DNA of 64,000 nucleotides from Stratiolaelaps scimitus (lineage: Eukaryota; Arthropoda; Arachnida; Mesostigmata; Laelapidae): assembly GCA_019614645.1 (NCBI GenBank), contig JABWDB010000001.1, positions 23,987,501-24,051,500 on the forward strand. Reading direction: 5' to 3'. A model generated the notes under the pieces. That model worked only from the letters and a program-made list of their open reading frames with translations. It made no database searches and was not told the origin of the DNA. The position numbers and the translations under genes are program-made. Below are positions 48,351 through 60,207 of this stretch, piece by piece. Numbering within the stretch: the stretch's first letter is position 1; each line of letters starts with the position of its first letter.

Positions 48351-50610
48351 TCAGGAGTAGATTCTGCCATCGCCAACTTTGGAACACGAAATAACTGGCG
48401 GCCAGGACACGTATATCGGACACCAACGTAGGAACGTATTCCCATTATGTTAACGTGGGTGATGCAGCAAATATCATTGTGCCCTAGGCAAGCATATGTC
48501 CTTAAAGTAATGACAAGTGCTGCCGACATTCTAAAAATGTTTTTAAGTAAAATAAATAAGAAAACAAGATACCTTCCTGTACTTGAAACCAATGGGGTGA
48601 TATAGGAGCCCCTCTGCCACCGAGTCTTCCGTGGCACTACCACGTTAGAGGAGAAAGTCTTTTCAGGAGTGGCCTTATTTTATCTCGATCACGGTAATTT
48701 ACTCGATAGAAACTCGGCAGTTCTTTTTTAAGTTGACTCACAAGGCTTACGGGGGCCTGAGTGGGTTTAATCCTTCAGATACATTCCTTTGAAGAAGGCC
48801 GAACTATTGTTATAGATCATCGTATTTACGGGCACCTGACGCAGGATCACACCTTCATGCCCTCTGGGTTGTCATATGGCGTTTAAGGCAAACAGGCCCA
48901 CGAACTTACGGTAGTTCTGGGGAGGAAGCTTTTCGCGATTATGGCGGATCCTTGATGTACTATTATCATTTCATTCGACAACGCGAAGATGCCAAATGTA
49001 GACCACCTCTACTGATGGCTATCGTTTTCTATACTAAAACAGGCAATTGCTACATAAGATTAATCATGAAAACATATTGTTCTTATCATCTTTTTGTCAC
49101 CCTTTGTTATATAGTTCATATTCAGGATAATAGGAGAACATCTAATCTACACATAAAAATGATCTTATTCATTTGCCCAAATTGCTTTTCTCCTTTGACC
49201 TCATTTATCTCCCTCCACCACATTTTTTTCTTCTGACTCAAAGGTATCCAGTCTTATCAGTCTTATCATTCGGCTGGCCTCATGTAGCTTGACAAAGTAT
49301 TATGCTATGCTTTGTGGTTTCGTTTTATGCGCCGCACATTCTACACTTTGAGTTCAGATATTAACAAATATTCCCACTCCCCATTATCCTTTGGTTGTAT
49401 AAAGTCGTCAGTTTCTTCAATTCTTAGTTTCGACATTCAACAATAATAACGTATTTTGCTTCACTTTGATTATCGGCGGCGGGTAGGTTGTCATAGTGCG
49501 TTCTTTCTGATATAGCAGTTCTAGTCCGCTATCTAATCCGTAGCGTTGTATGCTGTTGACAATTTACGTTTAGTTTCTGATATCTGTTGCGCGCGGGTAT
49601 CACTATTTTCTTAATTTTCAACGTGTTTGACTTACCCCCAGGCGTAATAACATGTCGCAAGTGGGGGGGAATAGCTTTCTCGCGTCACTTCGGCCACGCG
49701 GGGTTGCCTTGCTGCAAATAATCAGGTAAAGTGCAACAAGCTCTCGCTGTCTTGTTGGACGCATTTTGCTTTATTTCAGTAGCCGCCCTATCTGACGGCA
49801 TCAGCCATCATTACTGCCGTGGATAGGGTCCCTAAATTAATCTATCACCATTTTCCATCAATATGTTTGCATAAGCTCCTGGACTCGACCACCTGCTGCT
49901 TCTGGTCAAGGAGGACCGAGGGAGCTGTTAAAGGGAGGAATTGGCCTTATTCATGCATTGGAGGTCCACTTCCGGACCTGCAATGCTGAAGTTCCCTTTA
50001 GTGAAATCATGATTATTCCGACGGCTCAGCGACACAAATATCCAATCAACCACAGTATTGAGTGCATCTGTACTGAAGTGCCTTTGCGGTTCTACGACCA
50101 TTTGTCGATGAGGATTGTACTCATCGGGCTATAGTAACGAAGTTGCAGTTTGGCTTAACTAAACTCATCTTTCTATAAAGTACTCGATGGCGGCATTCGC
50201 ACCAAATAAGGCTGCCTACGCGGATCTTTGATGCAAAAGACGACTTACTAGATAAAATCTGCCGGCGTTAACATTCAAATGGAGCACTTTGTCGAGGTAG
50301 TCATGCCCTGCCTTCGCCGCTTCAATTGGGTCTGCCACAATCGAAAGTTCGGCCTCCCCTGAGATGTATGCATGCAACGCGCATAGGGTACGCTTTACTT
50401 TTCGTCGTCAGTTCGCCGCCAGTAGAAGATAGCCGTTTGCCGTAGGCGCTCGAGCACGTTCCAGGAAAAAAAAAATAAGGAGTTCGAAGGAAACTATAAG
50501 TCTCGGAAAGGGAAGGCCCTTTGCGTTCTGCCATTATTGTATTTGCTACAGCCAAAGCTGTCGTAGTAGAGTGGATCCACGACGAGGAATGGATAGTGAT
50601 AGCATTTTCT
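48351..50610. other. Non-coding stretch, no gene seen
   Basis: A 113-codon minus frame (48302-48643) abuts the remnant above and might belong to it, without motif support. Otherwise nothing. Confidence 0.5.
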
Positions 50611-50622
50611 ATAAGCCGATTT

Positions 50623-50807
50623 CGACCCCGACGATCTGGTCGTGCATTTGTGTGCGCCTTGCAACCGAAGGCGGCACATAGGTGCACGGGTTCGATCTCC
50701 GCCGTTGCACACTCGCATTTAAGAAGTCCGTCCTATGACGCAGTGCCGAAAGCAGTTGCGTGGATGTTAAATGTTGGCTGTGAGTCAGCCCGGAAAGGTT
50801 ACCCTAG
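50623..50807 (+). mobile_element. SINE family 1 copy, apparently full length
   Basis: A 185-bp insert bounded by an exact 12-bp direct repeat ATAAGCCGATTT (50611-50622 and 50808-50819). It has a degenerate A-box region near the start, the B box GGTTCGATCT (50689-50698), the GCCGTTGCACA segment, and the tail GTTAAATGTTGGCTG, then TGAGTCAGCCCGG. This copy best defines the family's two ends. Confidence 0.9.
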
Positions 50808-50819
50808 ATAAGCCGATTT

Positions 50820-53133
50820 ATATGCAGATCGACAGCAGCATCGATTGACTTGTGTTGCCTGCATAGCAGAGAGTACTAATCGATAGCTTGTTTATGTCAT
50901 TTTTGTATAGGCCTAGCGCACTCCGTATTCGATCGATTGATCGACGCCTTCGACAGGAGTGTAGTATCCGTAGGGAGGATGTGTTTTGTGGTTAACCGAC
51001 GAATACTTGGTTTGAGTTTGTAACCTATTTGTTGTACATAAATTTCCTTCGTGGATGGGCAGTTCTGCGGGGTCGGGCCGGTACGGCAGCTGCTGGTTCG
51101 TTATCATCGGGTGGCTGTTCGGCGATGTGATCCTTAGGGGAGTGTTGGCATGCAATCAGATTATTTGGTTCGGGCTTCGTGTCGTATAAATGCGTGCGAT
51201 CGCTCAGTTCGTTTGTGTATCTGCTCTCTCTCTCTCTCACTCTCACACATCGATTTTCGACGGCCTGACTGCTTACTCTCGTGTATTGTAATTCGCTGTG
51301 CTTTATTAAGAGTGTGTATGAGTCAGCGACACGTCCATGTGAATATCCATCCACAAGATGTTTCATGCTGGCCGTCCATTTCTCAAACTGGTTAATCGTA
51401 TGTTTGATTCGAATTCTACAGTATTTTTCTATATATAATCCTTTATATTATTTGGCACATCGTTTTTATTAGTATCGATATTATTGCTATCTCATATATC
51501 GTTGTTATTCATTCTCTGTATCATTGGCTAATATTGTAATTAAGATTGCCGACAGGTAGAAAATAGTATGAATGTTTATGCAACTGAGTGTTTATTTGTA
51601 GAGTGTCTTGCCGCCTATGGTGGATCAGTGCAATTTGATCGAAATGCGGAAACAATGTGTACATCTGCCAATATATTCACTCAAGTGCGATACAATGTCA
51701 TTTTACTATAGTATTATTTTAATCATTGATGATTGTTTGGTCCGTGAGTGATTTAGCACATGTACAGTTCGTGAATGACACCTCAAAGAGTGACCCCTGC
51801 AAATTTTTAGCTCTTTAAGATTTCGTTTAGATTTGCCTCCGAGTTACTGCGAACCATCTGTGTACCATCTCCCCTGCAACAATATTCCTCAAATAGCTTT
51901 GTCTACCATTACATAGTTTGAAGGCGAGTTAGTGTGTCTGATTTAATGTGTTTTTAATACACTTTCTTTTGGAGCCTTTGAGCCATTGTTAATCTCTTCA
52001 CCTCCTTACTGACATATGATACAAATGCTCCACCGCCACATAACTTTTTTAACCACGAACCGCGATCCATGTACCAATGATTATCGTCACAGCTGTTCCA
52101 ATATGAGAACGTGTGAGTTAGTAGAATTTTGTACTGTATTGTAAACGAACAACATAATAGGAATTCAATACAGCCACAGAGATGACTTATATGTGTTTTT
52201 GCCAGACTCTTACCTTTCAACGCTGTATCGCCCTATATATATTCGTTTTAGTCTGACAGTCAAATAGCTCAAGTCTCTCATACTGACGGTCTAATTTTAA
52301 AGGAATGAAACTCTCTTGCGGCCTTCGCAGGGCCACACTGCAACCTACTCCAGCAGGACATTTTCTCTCCTATCGTTATGTTTCCTGGTTGACCAATTCA
52401 ACCGACTCGGGTTGGTAGAGGAAGGCGATATTTGAGCTGGGTATCACGCAAAGGCAGCCCGAAGCTGGCCTCGATACATTGGACTGCTCTGAAGGCAAGG
52501 GCAGATTGCTCTTGGAGACAAACCCGCTGAGGATATTGCTTTTTCTCCAGGATACCCTGACCAAATCCTTTAAAACATATTTCACAGACGATCACATTAG
52601 ATCGAGGTAATATATTTAAGGCAATATAGTTGAGATACGTCAAAATTGATTTGCAATTACTCGCTACTGGATTTGGCCTCTGGATTCATCGCACAGCACG
52701 TGTGATAAACATAGAAAGCCTATAATTATATTAGGACACTGAGCAAGTTCCTATAGAGTTCTTGTAGTACGTACGTTGCGTACAAACGTGCACACATCAG
52801 CTAGGTTATCTTAATGCGACATGTGTAAGTATAATTTACGGCTTAGGTATACGAATGGAGAATTCAGATAATTTTTCTCTAAATAATAAATACGACTACA
52901 GGACATTCAGTTTCCTTGAAATCAAAGCACTAACATGTAACGCAGAGCCTTTAATGACACACAAGTAGAAATAGTTTATACTTGTAGTTACTTGTACTTA
53001 CTCCACCTATGTGTTACAGGCAGATTTCCGCGTCTATGGAATAATCGGAAGTGTCATCAGACAGCTCGTGCAAACGATTTTGAAACGCTTGTATGTTAGG
53101 TACAAATTGCAGTTTTAAAGTAACGCTTCAGTC
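50820..53133. other. Non-coding stretch, weak promoter-like motif
   Basis: CT run at 51223-51239. TATAAA (51185-51190) and TCAGTT (51204-51209) are described in the findings. No supported gene. Confidence 0.5.
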
Positions 53134-53140
53134 ATGTAAA

Positions 53141-53187
<47 letters not shown>

Positions 53188-53200
53188 TAGTTATTTACAT
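53134..53200. repeat. (TA)n array inside a 13-bp inverted repeat
   Basis: ATGTAAATAACTA at the left and its complement TAGTTATTTACAT at the right, with a (TA)n array between that has one GTA interruption. The 67 bases form a near-perfect palindrome. Confidence 0.9.
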
Positions 53201-54263
53201 TGCTGATAGCGTGTCATCACCGACCTTTAATCTATGAATTACGTTACAACAAGCCATGCTAGCATGAACATTGGGCCCTTGATCACATCGTGTATTCTAA
53301 ATCAAGGCCGCTTGATCTACATCTCGACTAAATTTTTTTTAAAAAAAACTCTACAAAACTATACTTAGGAGTCTAATACCATCAAATGTTAAATTGTTCT
53401 TTGATACGTCTCTGTAAAAGCGTGCGACTTCTCTTCGGCGAATTAGATAGAACGAATAAATAACAAAGAAAAACGTCTCTCTATGTCTCTCACGATAATA
53501 ATGCTTCACCAGCTTGAGAAGGTATTAGTAGCTTAATGTAACTATAATGCTCCTCCAGGTATTAGAAGTTCTTAGTCAAGAGATGAATTGAAATATGAAT
53601 GTGTTTTCAGTCAATTATTTTGAGATGTGTATATCTCCCGTAGTTGGGAATTTCTCTCACAGACAAGTAAAATGTATTCGATTGCCCAATTGTGTCGCAT
53701 ATGACTACCACCAACTGCTGGACCGATGACTCAAAGCATAAATAGCACTCGCAATAATAATTACCAAGACAATCGATTTTAGTCTGCATCGGACACATTC
53801 AACACCACGTATTCTGCTGAGCGACGTAAGTACAAAGACGCTTATATACCGGGTCTCATACGTTACACTCATGAATAATTTCAATTAGACATTATTCGTT
53901 CGAGTGAAGGAGTGGACTAGGCTAAGCCATCTGGTGTGTGCATGACACAGCGGACCTGCAATGAATTAGATGCCACGTGCAGCTACTAATGCACTCCTGA
54001 GGTCGAGAAGAGAAGGGAAAAAGCTTTCCACCTCTTCCATCGTACGCCCCGACCCAGCAAAGTATTCATTCATTTACTGTGCCCTACCTATTTAGATCGC
54101 ACTGACGATTTCCGTAATGATTAATGTTGTGGTCGTACACCTCTGACGCCTCCTCTCCCGATTTCCCTGATGTATACTGGATTAGGCTTGGTCCATCTGT
54201 TCGTCTGAGTGAAAACACGCGTAGCATACGATAGTGGAAAGTGTGGAATAGATACACTCGCTC
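53201..54263. other. Non-coding stretch, no gene seen
   Basis: AT-rich. No motif-bearing frame. Confidence 0.6.
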
Positions 54264-54277
54264 AGCTGCGCTACCTG

Positions 54278-54459
54278 TCGAGCCGCGGGGTGGCCTGGTG
54301 GTGCGTTCGTGCGCGCCTTGCAATCGGAGGAGACGGGCGTAGGTGCGCCGGTTCGATCCCCACATTTGCGTTTAAAACGGGTCCGTCTGATGAAGCGACA
54401 GCGAGAGCAGTTCCGTGAACGTTAACTGTTGTCTCTGAGTCGGCCCGGGAAATTTATTT
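54278..54459 (+). mobile_element. SINE family 1 copy with intact A and B boxes
   Basis: The best-preserved tRNA-like head: A box TGGCCTGGTGG (54291-54301) and B box GGTTCGATCC (54350-54359), spaced as in tRNA genes, followed by the family body and the tail GTCTCTGAGTCGGCCCGG. Possible imperfect target duplication: AGCTGCGCTACCTG (54264-54277) against AGCTGCACCTG (54460-54470), differing by a 3-base gap. Confidence 0.85.
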
Positions 54460-54470
54460 AGCTGCACCTG

Positions 54471-56771
54471 CCTGTGACGCTTATATCGAAAACGAATTTC
54501 GTGATAGATCGTTGATATATGTTGTACAATACATCGGGAGAAAACGCTCCGTAAGAACCATGTCCAAATAGTTATTATGGCTGCCGGGATTTTCCTAATA
54601 AACATTCTCGTTGTCATGGATGATTTTCAGCCAGGTGAATCTCATCATCGTACTAAATCTAGGTCCCTATTGCAGAAGCTGATTGGTCAACGCTTTGATG
54701 CACGTATGCATCAGAAATGATAAGAAGAAAATCTAACTTCTCGAAGGAACTCTTCTCGCTCGCTAATCTCCGCGCATTTTTCTCAATGACTGGTGCCCTA
54801 ATGGTGTGAGTGTGTTATTATTATTGACACTGTCGTTATTGTCTGGTGGTGAAGGGGCCAGGGTCGCGTGAAAGGACGGCTCTATTGCTGGCAACAGAGG
54901 TGCCCGTGTCCACAGACTCGCATACGTACAGCTGCTGGCGCTGCTGTTAGATAGGCTCCGTCCGTCTGTCCGGTGGATGATGTTGGAGAGAATTGCCTTG
55001 ACCCGGCATTGTTCGATGCTTGCTTGCATCCCACACAGGATCGCAATCGACGCACAATATTGATTTCTGCGTATTGTTGCCCTCAGGAGGTGCTGGCTGG
55101 TTGGAATCCCTGCGAGCAGTCAATTGGACACACGTTGCACGCTCATATCCACCAACGCATGGCGGTGCTGCTGACACTGCTGCTGCCGTTATTACAGGCC
55201 GACTGAACGATGTAATGTTGAATGCGTGATGGGTGTAGTGACGTAAAGAACATATTATTCTAAGCCGTTCTCTATCCCTCACGGCTATTGCCTACCACTC
55301 AATAGATGGCAGCCAGTTGTTGCATGGCATACAGGGTATCTCCATCGAGAGCGTCGTGCGTTTGCTGTGACGCGAGTGACGCGAGCAGGCGTCCGCCTGA
55401 GCGACCACCCGACCGATGCTGCTACACCCGCTCAGTCGACTGACTGAGTAACTAACTATGGGCTGGATGCGAGCAGCAGCTGCAGCAGCAAATCGGAAAG
55501 CCACGCCGTGAGGGAGCTCGTATTGCATACGTCTGACTGTTGTTGCTCTGTAGCAGTCGCAGCATGAACAAAACCCCGAGCTCTGCGAGCCGGTCTCCCG
55601 CTAGGCAACTTGGCTCTTTCGAGTGGTAGTTGTCGTTGCTTCGCTGTATCGCGCCACCGCCTCTTCGCCCCAGCCAGCCTCTGTTTGCCCACTCGCTGAG
55701 TCAACTGAAGTGTACGGTGCACCGTGTGCTCGGACACAGCATGAGACCGGCAGACGGAGCCTCGTTGATGAAGGGTTAACTTCAGGCAAAGCAGGTTATG
55801 ACGTGTTCCAATAACAATAATAGTGATCTTTAATAATAATAATAATAATATGACGACGATAGGAGCACTGATAAGATGAACCACCATATGGAGGTTGTTG
55901 CCTTTAATCGTAATATTCGAGAGTGCCACTGGTCGCACATTACACGCGCGCACACACATACACACACACGTATATATTCACATCTATATTTTGCTCGTAA
56001 TTGGGATACGTTCAGCTAGAATACTTTCACTCGTCGTAGCTACCACCTGGTCAGCCTGGTCGCATGATCGATACCATGCCTACCATAGAATTATTATTAG
56101 TATTAACCATAAAATTGACCCTGACCCAACAGGCAGAGTTTGCGCGGGTGTCTGTCCTGTGACAATGGCGACACAAGAAAGTCATTCACCAACCCTCTGA
56201 CAAGATATTATATGTGTCATTATACATTCGATGTGTTCGCAGGCCGTGCAGGATGCGAACATATAATTCTGAATAATAATAGTTCTTGGATAACTATCTA
56301 GTAATTCACCTCATAGTGGCTAAATATACCGCATCGTGTAATCAATGGTATAAAAATATAATAAGTAAGGTACAATACATAATTCCCATTGTTTGACGAT
56401 TTTGACACGCGCCGTGCCGAGCTTGGCAGAAACATCTTGCAGCTGAATTCCTAAATGCGACGCGTACCAATCGATGTAACATCTCTTAGCTTGTCACTAC
56501 GTATATGGACTTTTTTCTCTTTCCAATCCCATTATATTATACCTTCGTGGCCATTTTAGCAAAGATATCCAGAGTGAATAATGCATCTTTTAGGCTTCAA
56601 ATAAAAATTACTCATACAATCGCCGTCCCCGTATCGATAAGCGAGGTACATGTTCAAAGGCTTGTTACTATTATTCTATATAAGAGACTATATCTTCGAA
56701 GCGCGCACGGCGGCGGGCTGTGACGGCGGTCGTAGGGTGAGGCAGAGGTTGCGTTTCCACATCCCATTGAA
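54471..56771. other. Non-coding stretch with a GC-rich patch
   Basis: 55,290-55,800 is GC-rich. The longest open frame of the window lies here on the minus strand (169 codons, 55456-55965). It starts with Cys/Val-rich sequence from a CA repeat and includes a Leu/Ile run and a Ser/Arg tail. It reads through a (TAA)n tract near 55832-55850 and looks accidental. A 72-codon ATG frame at 56505-56723 is hydrophobic but unrecognised. Confidence 0.5.
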
Positions 56772-56983
56772 CACAATGGGACCCCAGAGGGTTCTGTCAG
56801 GTCAAACGAAGTCGCAGCATCTGCTTACAGCCCCTTCAAGTCGTCGAAGTAAATAACACAGCAACAGCAGAGGCGGCACCGGCTTCGGCAGCAGCAAGCG
56901 ACGAGCTGTTGAAGTCGGCGCCGCGAAAGGCGAAGACATTGGCTTCGTCCTCCCCTTCTCTCTGCGCGGTCCCTCTTTTCTAG
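56772..56983 (+). other. Open Ala-rich stretch, possible exon
   Basis: About 70 codons without a stop. Following TTCTGTCAG (an acceptor-like word ending about 56801) it reads VKRSRSICLQPLQVV, then TATAEAAPASAAASDELL and KSAPRKAKTLASSS, to a TAG at 56983. Low-complexity Ala/Ser composition is common in arthropod proteins, but no donor or domain is seen. The region is GC-rich, so chance is likely. Confidence 0.2.
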
Positions 56984-59303
56984 TCGATGCAGAAAAATCA
57001 GCTATTGTTCGATCCCGATCGCTGTCTCATCATCGGCACTTCGGCAACGATCCGTATGTGAACATTCAGCGAGCTGTTGAACAGCTCGTCCTCGACAACT
57101 TGCGAGGCCACCCGCTGCCTGCAGGTTCCATAACGGCGTACGGGGTCTGGTTGGAAGGCACTGCGCGGGCAACGACCTACCCCTCGATGGTACCAGAAGT
57201 TCATTGTAAAGCCCAACAAAAACACCGTGTGTATTGTTTGAACGATGCACCTGTGTACACAATTTACAAAGCAGGTTGACTGTGAGTTCGCGTCGGGCAG
57301 GCATCCAGTGAGCGAAGCATTATCATATGGCTCACTGTAAGATAAGAGTAATAAATTGATAAAACACAGGAGCTGTCAACAAAGACGATAGCGCCCATTG
57401 GCCAAGTAGAACCGTTCCCCAATATCAGGATTGCATTGGGGCAAGGACGATTGCATTCAATGATTACCCCGTAAAAGACAATAACGAACATCGGCCAAGC
57501 ACAAATAGGCTATGGTAGAGGCGTTTTTTGTCCGATAATAACAATAATAATAATTACAGCATGTTAAGGCAAAATGCCTGCTCTAATTATATTCGTGGCC
57601 GTGCACACTACAGACTGCGGTGAACTCGAGCTGCAATTTCTACTCTCTGAGTTTCTAAATAGAACAGACTACCGCTGTGGCTGCAAGTAAATAGGCAACT
57701 CAGTGCTATTTTCGGCTTAGGTCCCCAAATGTGAGAAGTTTTTCGAGAGATTGCTTCTGAGATACATATGTCTTCGCTGCGAAATCAACCAAGGTTGTTT
57801 CCCAACAGCAGCAGGTTTGAAAAGCAAGCTTATCATGAGCCGGTAGCGATTTGAAGCGCGGATGCTGTTGTTGTGGCAAGCATGTTACAATGCGTGTTGG
57901 TCGACGTCTCCGTACTATCAGTTGTTGTCGACGCATCCAGGCTATCAGTTGTATAAATGCCGATCGAGCTTCGTGTCTGCAAATGTGTCGTGTGCATATT
58001 TGCGTATTTAGTCGATCTATTGTTTTCGTCGAGTTTTTTTTGCTGCCGCCGCCGCCACCGCCACATACTGAAGGAGAGAGTTGAACTCTACCAGTTTGTT
58101 ATTCACTATCAGCATGCAGTCGGACAATGACTAAGTATAATATGACGCTCTCTATTGGTCTTCGGTGTCTAAGTAACACGGTTTTCTGGTAAAGGTTACA
58201 TGAGTATCTCGTTCGCCGTTCAGCTTCTTGTTCTCGCTCACCGATGGGGGTGCGTTGTATCATATACGTACAGTAATGATAGCGATCATTTCCTGTATCG
58301 CGGCGTGGCCACTTCGCTAATACTCGCTCTTTTCCACCTAAAGACCGCTCCATTGTGCTAAATAATTCACCAGGGTTGAGTATCATTTATGCATTTTCTA
58401 TTTGCAGCAGCTTCGCTCCTTGTTCATCGGGCGTCTGCGGAGATCTTTATAGTCAGCAGCTATCAGCCGATTACCTATTCATTCGTTAAAGCGGTAGCGC
58501 ACACAGTGGGTGCTCGCAAGGTTAGGAGCAGCCAGGCAGGCAGGCAAGCAAATAGTCAACGGCTCATTTCGTAACGCCCACAATCCGCTCACACGCCCGA
58601 TCAACCGGAATATACACCTCCGCAAGCGATTTTCACTCAGCTCGAGGAGAAACTCATCTACATACGGACCTTCAGAGTCGCCCTACTGTCCTTCTGCCTT
58701 GCATGCAAAGTGAGAAATCAGCCAGCGTCACGCGCGAGCAAAACCTGTTGGCGTAGTCAGTAAGGGATGCGTTCGTATCGTAGATATTGAAGAAGGGCGA
58801 ACGGTAACAGGAATAAAACCACTTCGTACCCCTCAGGCAGGTAGGGGTACGAAGGATATCTCTTGAAAGGGAAACGACTGTAACGAATAACAACCATCTT
58901 GATGCATATGCCAAGCGGCGATCATCGAGTCGGTGGTGGTAGCGGTGGTTTCGTCGCGTGGGCGCGTACCTCCGAACGGGGACTGTAGCACAAATCAGAA
59001 GGACTGGGAAGAAGATGAGTGAGAGATAGAGAGAGAGAGACGGAGGTACAAAGTAACGCCATATAGTGCCGTCATTGAACGTTGATGGCCCGTTGAACGA
59101 ACGAACGTAAGATAGGTCCGTGAATCCACGTGTGTCGCATATTTTGTACGTCCTTGAGGGCACGCCAGGGGAGACACCATGCAGACCCCTGTAATCCCTG
59201 TATATTCCCGTTTCTCTTTTTTCCTTCTCTGTGCCCTCCGCTTCGTTATGGCCTCGATCTTAGTAACTTCCCTTCCACCATCCTGCCTCTCACTCTGCCC
59301 ATC
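56984..59303. other. Non-coding stretch with one strong hairpin
   Basis: Contains the inverted repeat at 58822-58854, a CCG tract near 58040-58060, and a GA run at about 59026-59040. Minus-strand 163-codon frame at 58672-59163 shows no motif. Confidence 0.5.
58822..58854. repeat. Inverted repeat (12-bp perfect arms, 9-nt loop)
   Basis: CTTCGTACCCCT, CAGGCAGGT, AGGGGTACGAAG. Too short a stem for a microRNA precursor. Confidence 0.9.
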
Positions 59304-59309
59304 TATATA
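59304..59309 (+). promoter_or_regulatory. Candidate TATA box
   Basis: TATATA within a GC-rich island, with no ATG until 59441. No clear initiator motif at the expected distance. Confidence 0.2.
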
Positions 59310-59440
59310 GCTGGCAAGCGAAAACTAGCTAGCGAGCGAGGTGCCTAGTTAGCGACGTATCCCTCCCTGCTCGCCGCTACAGTTTCGAGCAGTCGAACCA
59401 AACGGGATTAGCGATCCCAAGGCGGAGCGGGATCGGGGGA

Positions 59441-59671
59441 ATGGGATATCCAATCGAGCCACTCTCGCCGATAGCAGCCCTCGTTGCAGGGCCAGAGGAA
59501 ACGAGACCGAACGACGATTACGTCGAGTTCGGCCCGCTGCCTGCGACTGCGGTGGTGCGTTTGGACCGACGAGGTCCGGGCCGCATCGCCGTCTCTCATT
59601 TTCTACTCTCCCCTGCCCATATATTCGGGGGACTTCTTCGAATCAACGTCATCATAATGAGATTGTTCTAA
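59441..59671 (+). CDS. Candidate ORF or first coding exon, unrecognised
   Basis: 77 codons from a true ATG in good context (GGGGGAATGG), the first ATG after the TATA motif at 59304. It begins MGYPIEPLSPIAALVAGPEE and continues TRPNDDYVEFGPLPATAV. Third codon positions are G or C in 24 of the first 38 codons by hand count. The same frame is open upstream to about 59325. A possible donor (GTG/GTGCGT after PATAV, about 59554) would join in phase 0 to the segment at 59725. No domain is recognised, and base composition alone may explain the open frame. Confidence 0.25.
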   Translation: MGYPIEPLSPIAALVAGPEETRPNDDYVEFGPLPATAVVRLDRRGPGRIAVSHFLLSPAHIFGGLLRINVIIMRLF

Positions 59672-59724
59672 TGTTCATACTGCTGTTGTATTGCTCTTGT
59701 TATTACTTCTGGTGGAGGCGACCG

Positions 59725-59920
59725 ATACTACCTTCTGTACGACTCTCCCTCCCGGCAACGGCGGTGTCACCGTCCTCAAGCAGGGACGGCACGTTCGCTA
59801 CTGTTACTTGCTCCTTAACGCCAGTCCCGAATGCCACCTGTTTACGATTTCATCCAATGCCTTGAACTGCTGTACAAGTTTTCTGCCTCTGCTGGTACTG
59901 TCGCGGCTCGCGCCGCCTTA
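59725..59920 (+). CDS. Candidate Cys-containing exon, unrecognised
   Basis: A pyrimidine- and T-rich run with CTAAT and no intervening AG ends in GGTGGAG (59724), a possible acceptor. The frame then reads ATDTTFCTTLPPGNGGVTVL, then RHVRYCYLLLNASPECHLF and NALNCC, stopping at 59920. It has spaced Cys residues, one N-glycosylation motif (NAS), and G or C at 35 of 52 third positions (hand count), against about half at the other positions. This would suit a secreted domain, but I cannot match it to CUB, CLIP or another family. No strong donor precedes the stop. Confidence 0.25.
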
Positions 59921-60155
59921 ACACCTGTCACGCCATTTTTCCCTGAGACGAGGATCTCCTCCTCTTATATATATATATATATATCATTTAATTTTCCAGT
60001 CAATACTATAGATAAAGGTAGATCCTTGATCTGTCGATAGAAGGTATTCATCGAGGATTTGTAATAAAACAGAGGGCAGTCTATCATGTCAGGCGGGATC
60101 GACTGGAGCCCTCGTTTGTAGCAGAGAGCGTTCGTAACACATTCGCATTTATCGT

Positions 60156-60207
60156 GTTGATGGACGCACTTTTTTTTTTTTTTTTTTTTTTTGTTGATGG
60201 ACGCACT
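60156..60207 (-). mobile_element. Poly(T) tract bracketed by a 15-bp direct repeat
   Basis: GTTGATGGACGCACT occurs at 60156-60170 and again at 60193-60207, with 22 T between. This is the layout of a target-site duplication around a tail-only retroposition on the minus strand (a poly(A) tail with essentially no body). Slippage duplication is an alternative. Confidence 0.6.

Noticed and set aside
55456..55965. Longest open frame in the window (169 codons, minus strand)
   Set aside because: It runs through CA and TAA simple repeats, has no domain, and its length is near the chance maximum estimated for this composition.
58672..59163. 163-codon minus-strand frame
   Set aside because: Passes through a GA/CT repeat and shows no domain.
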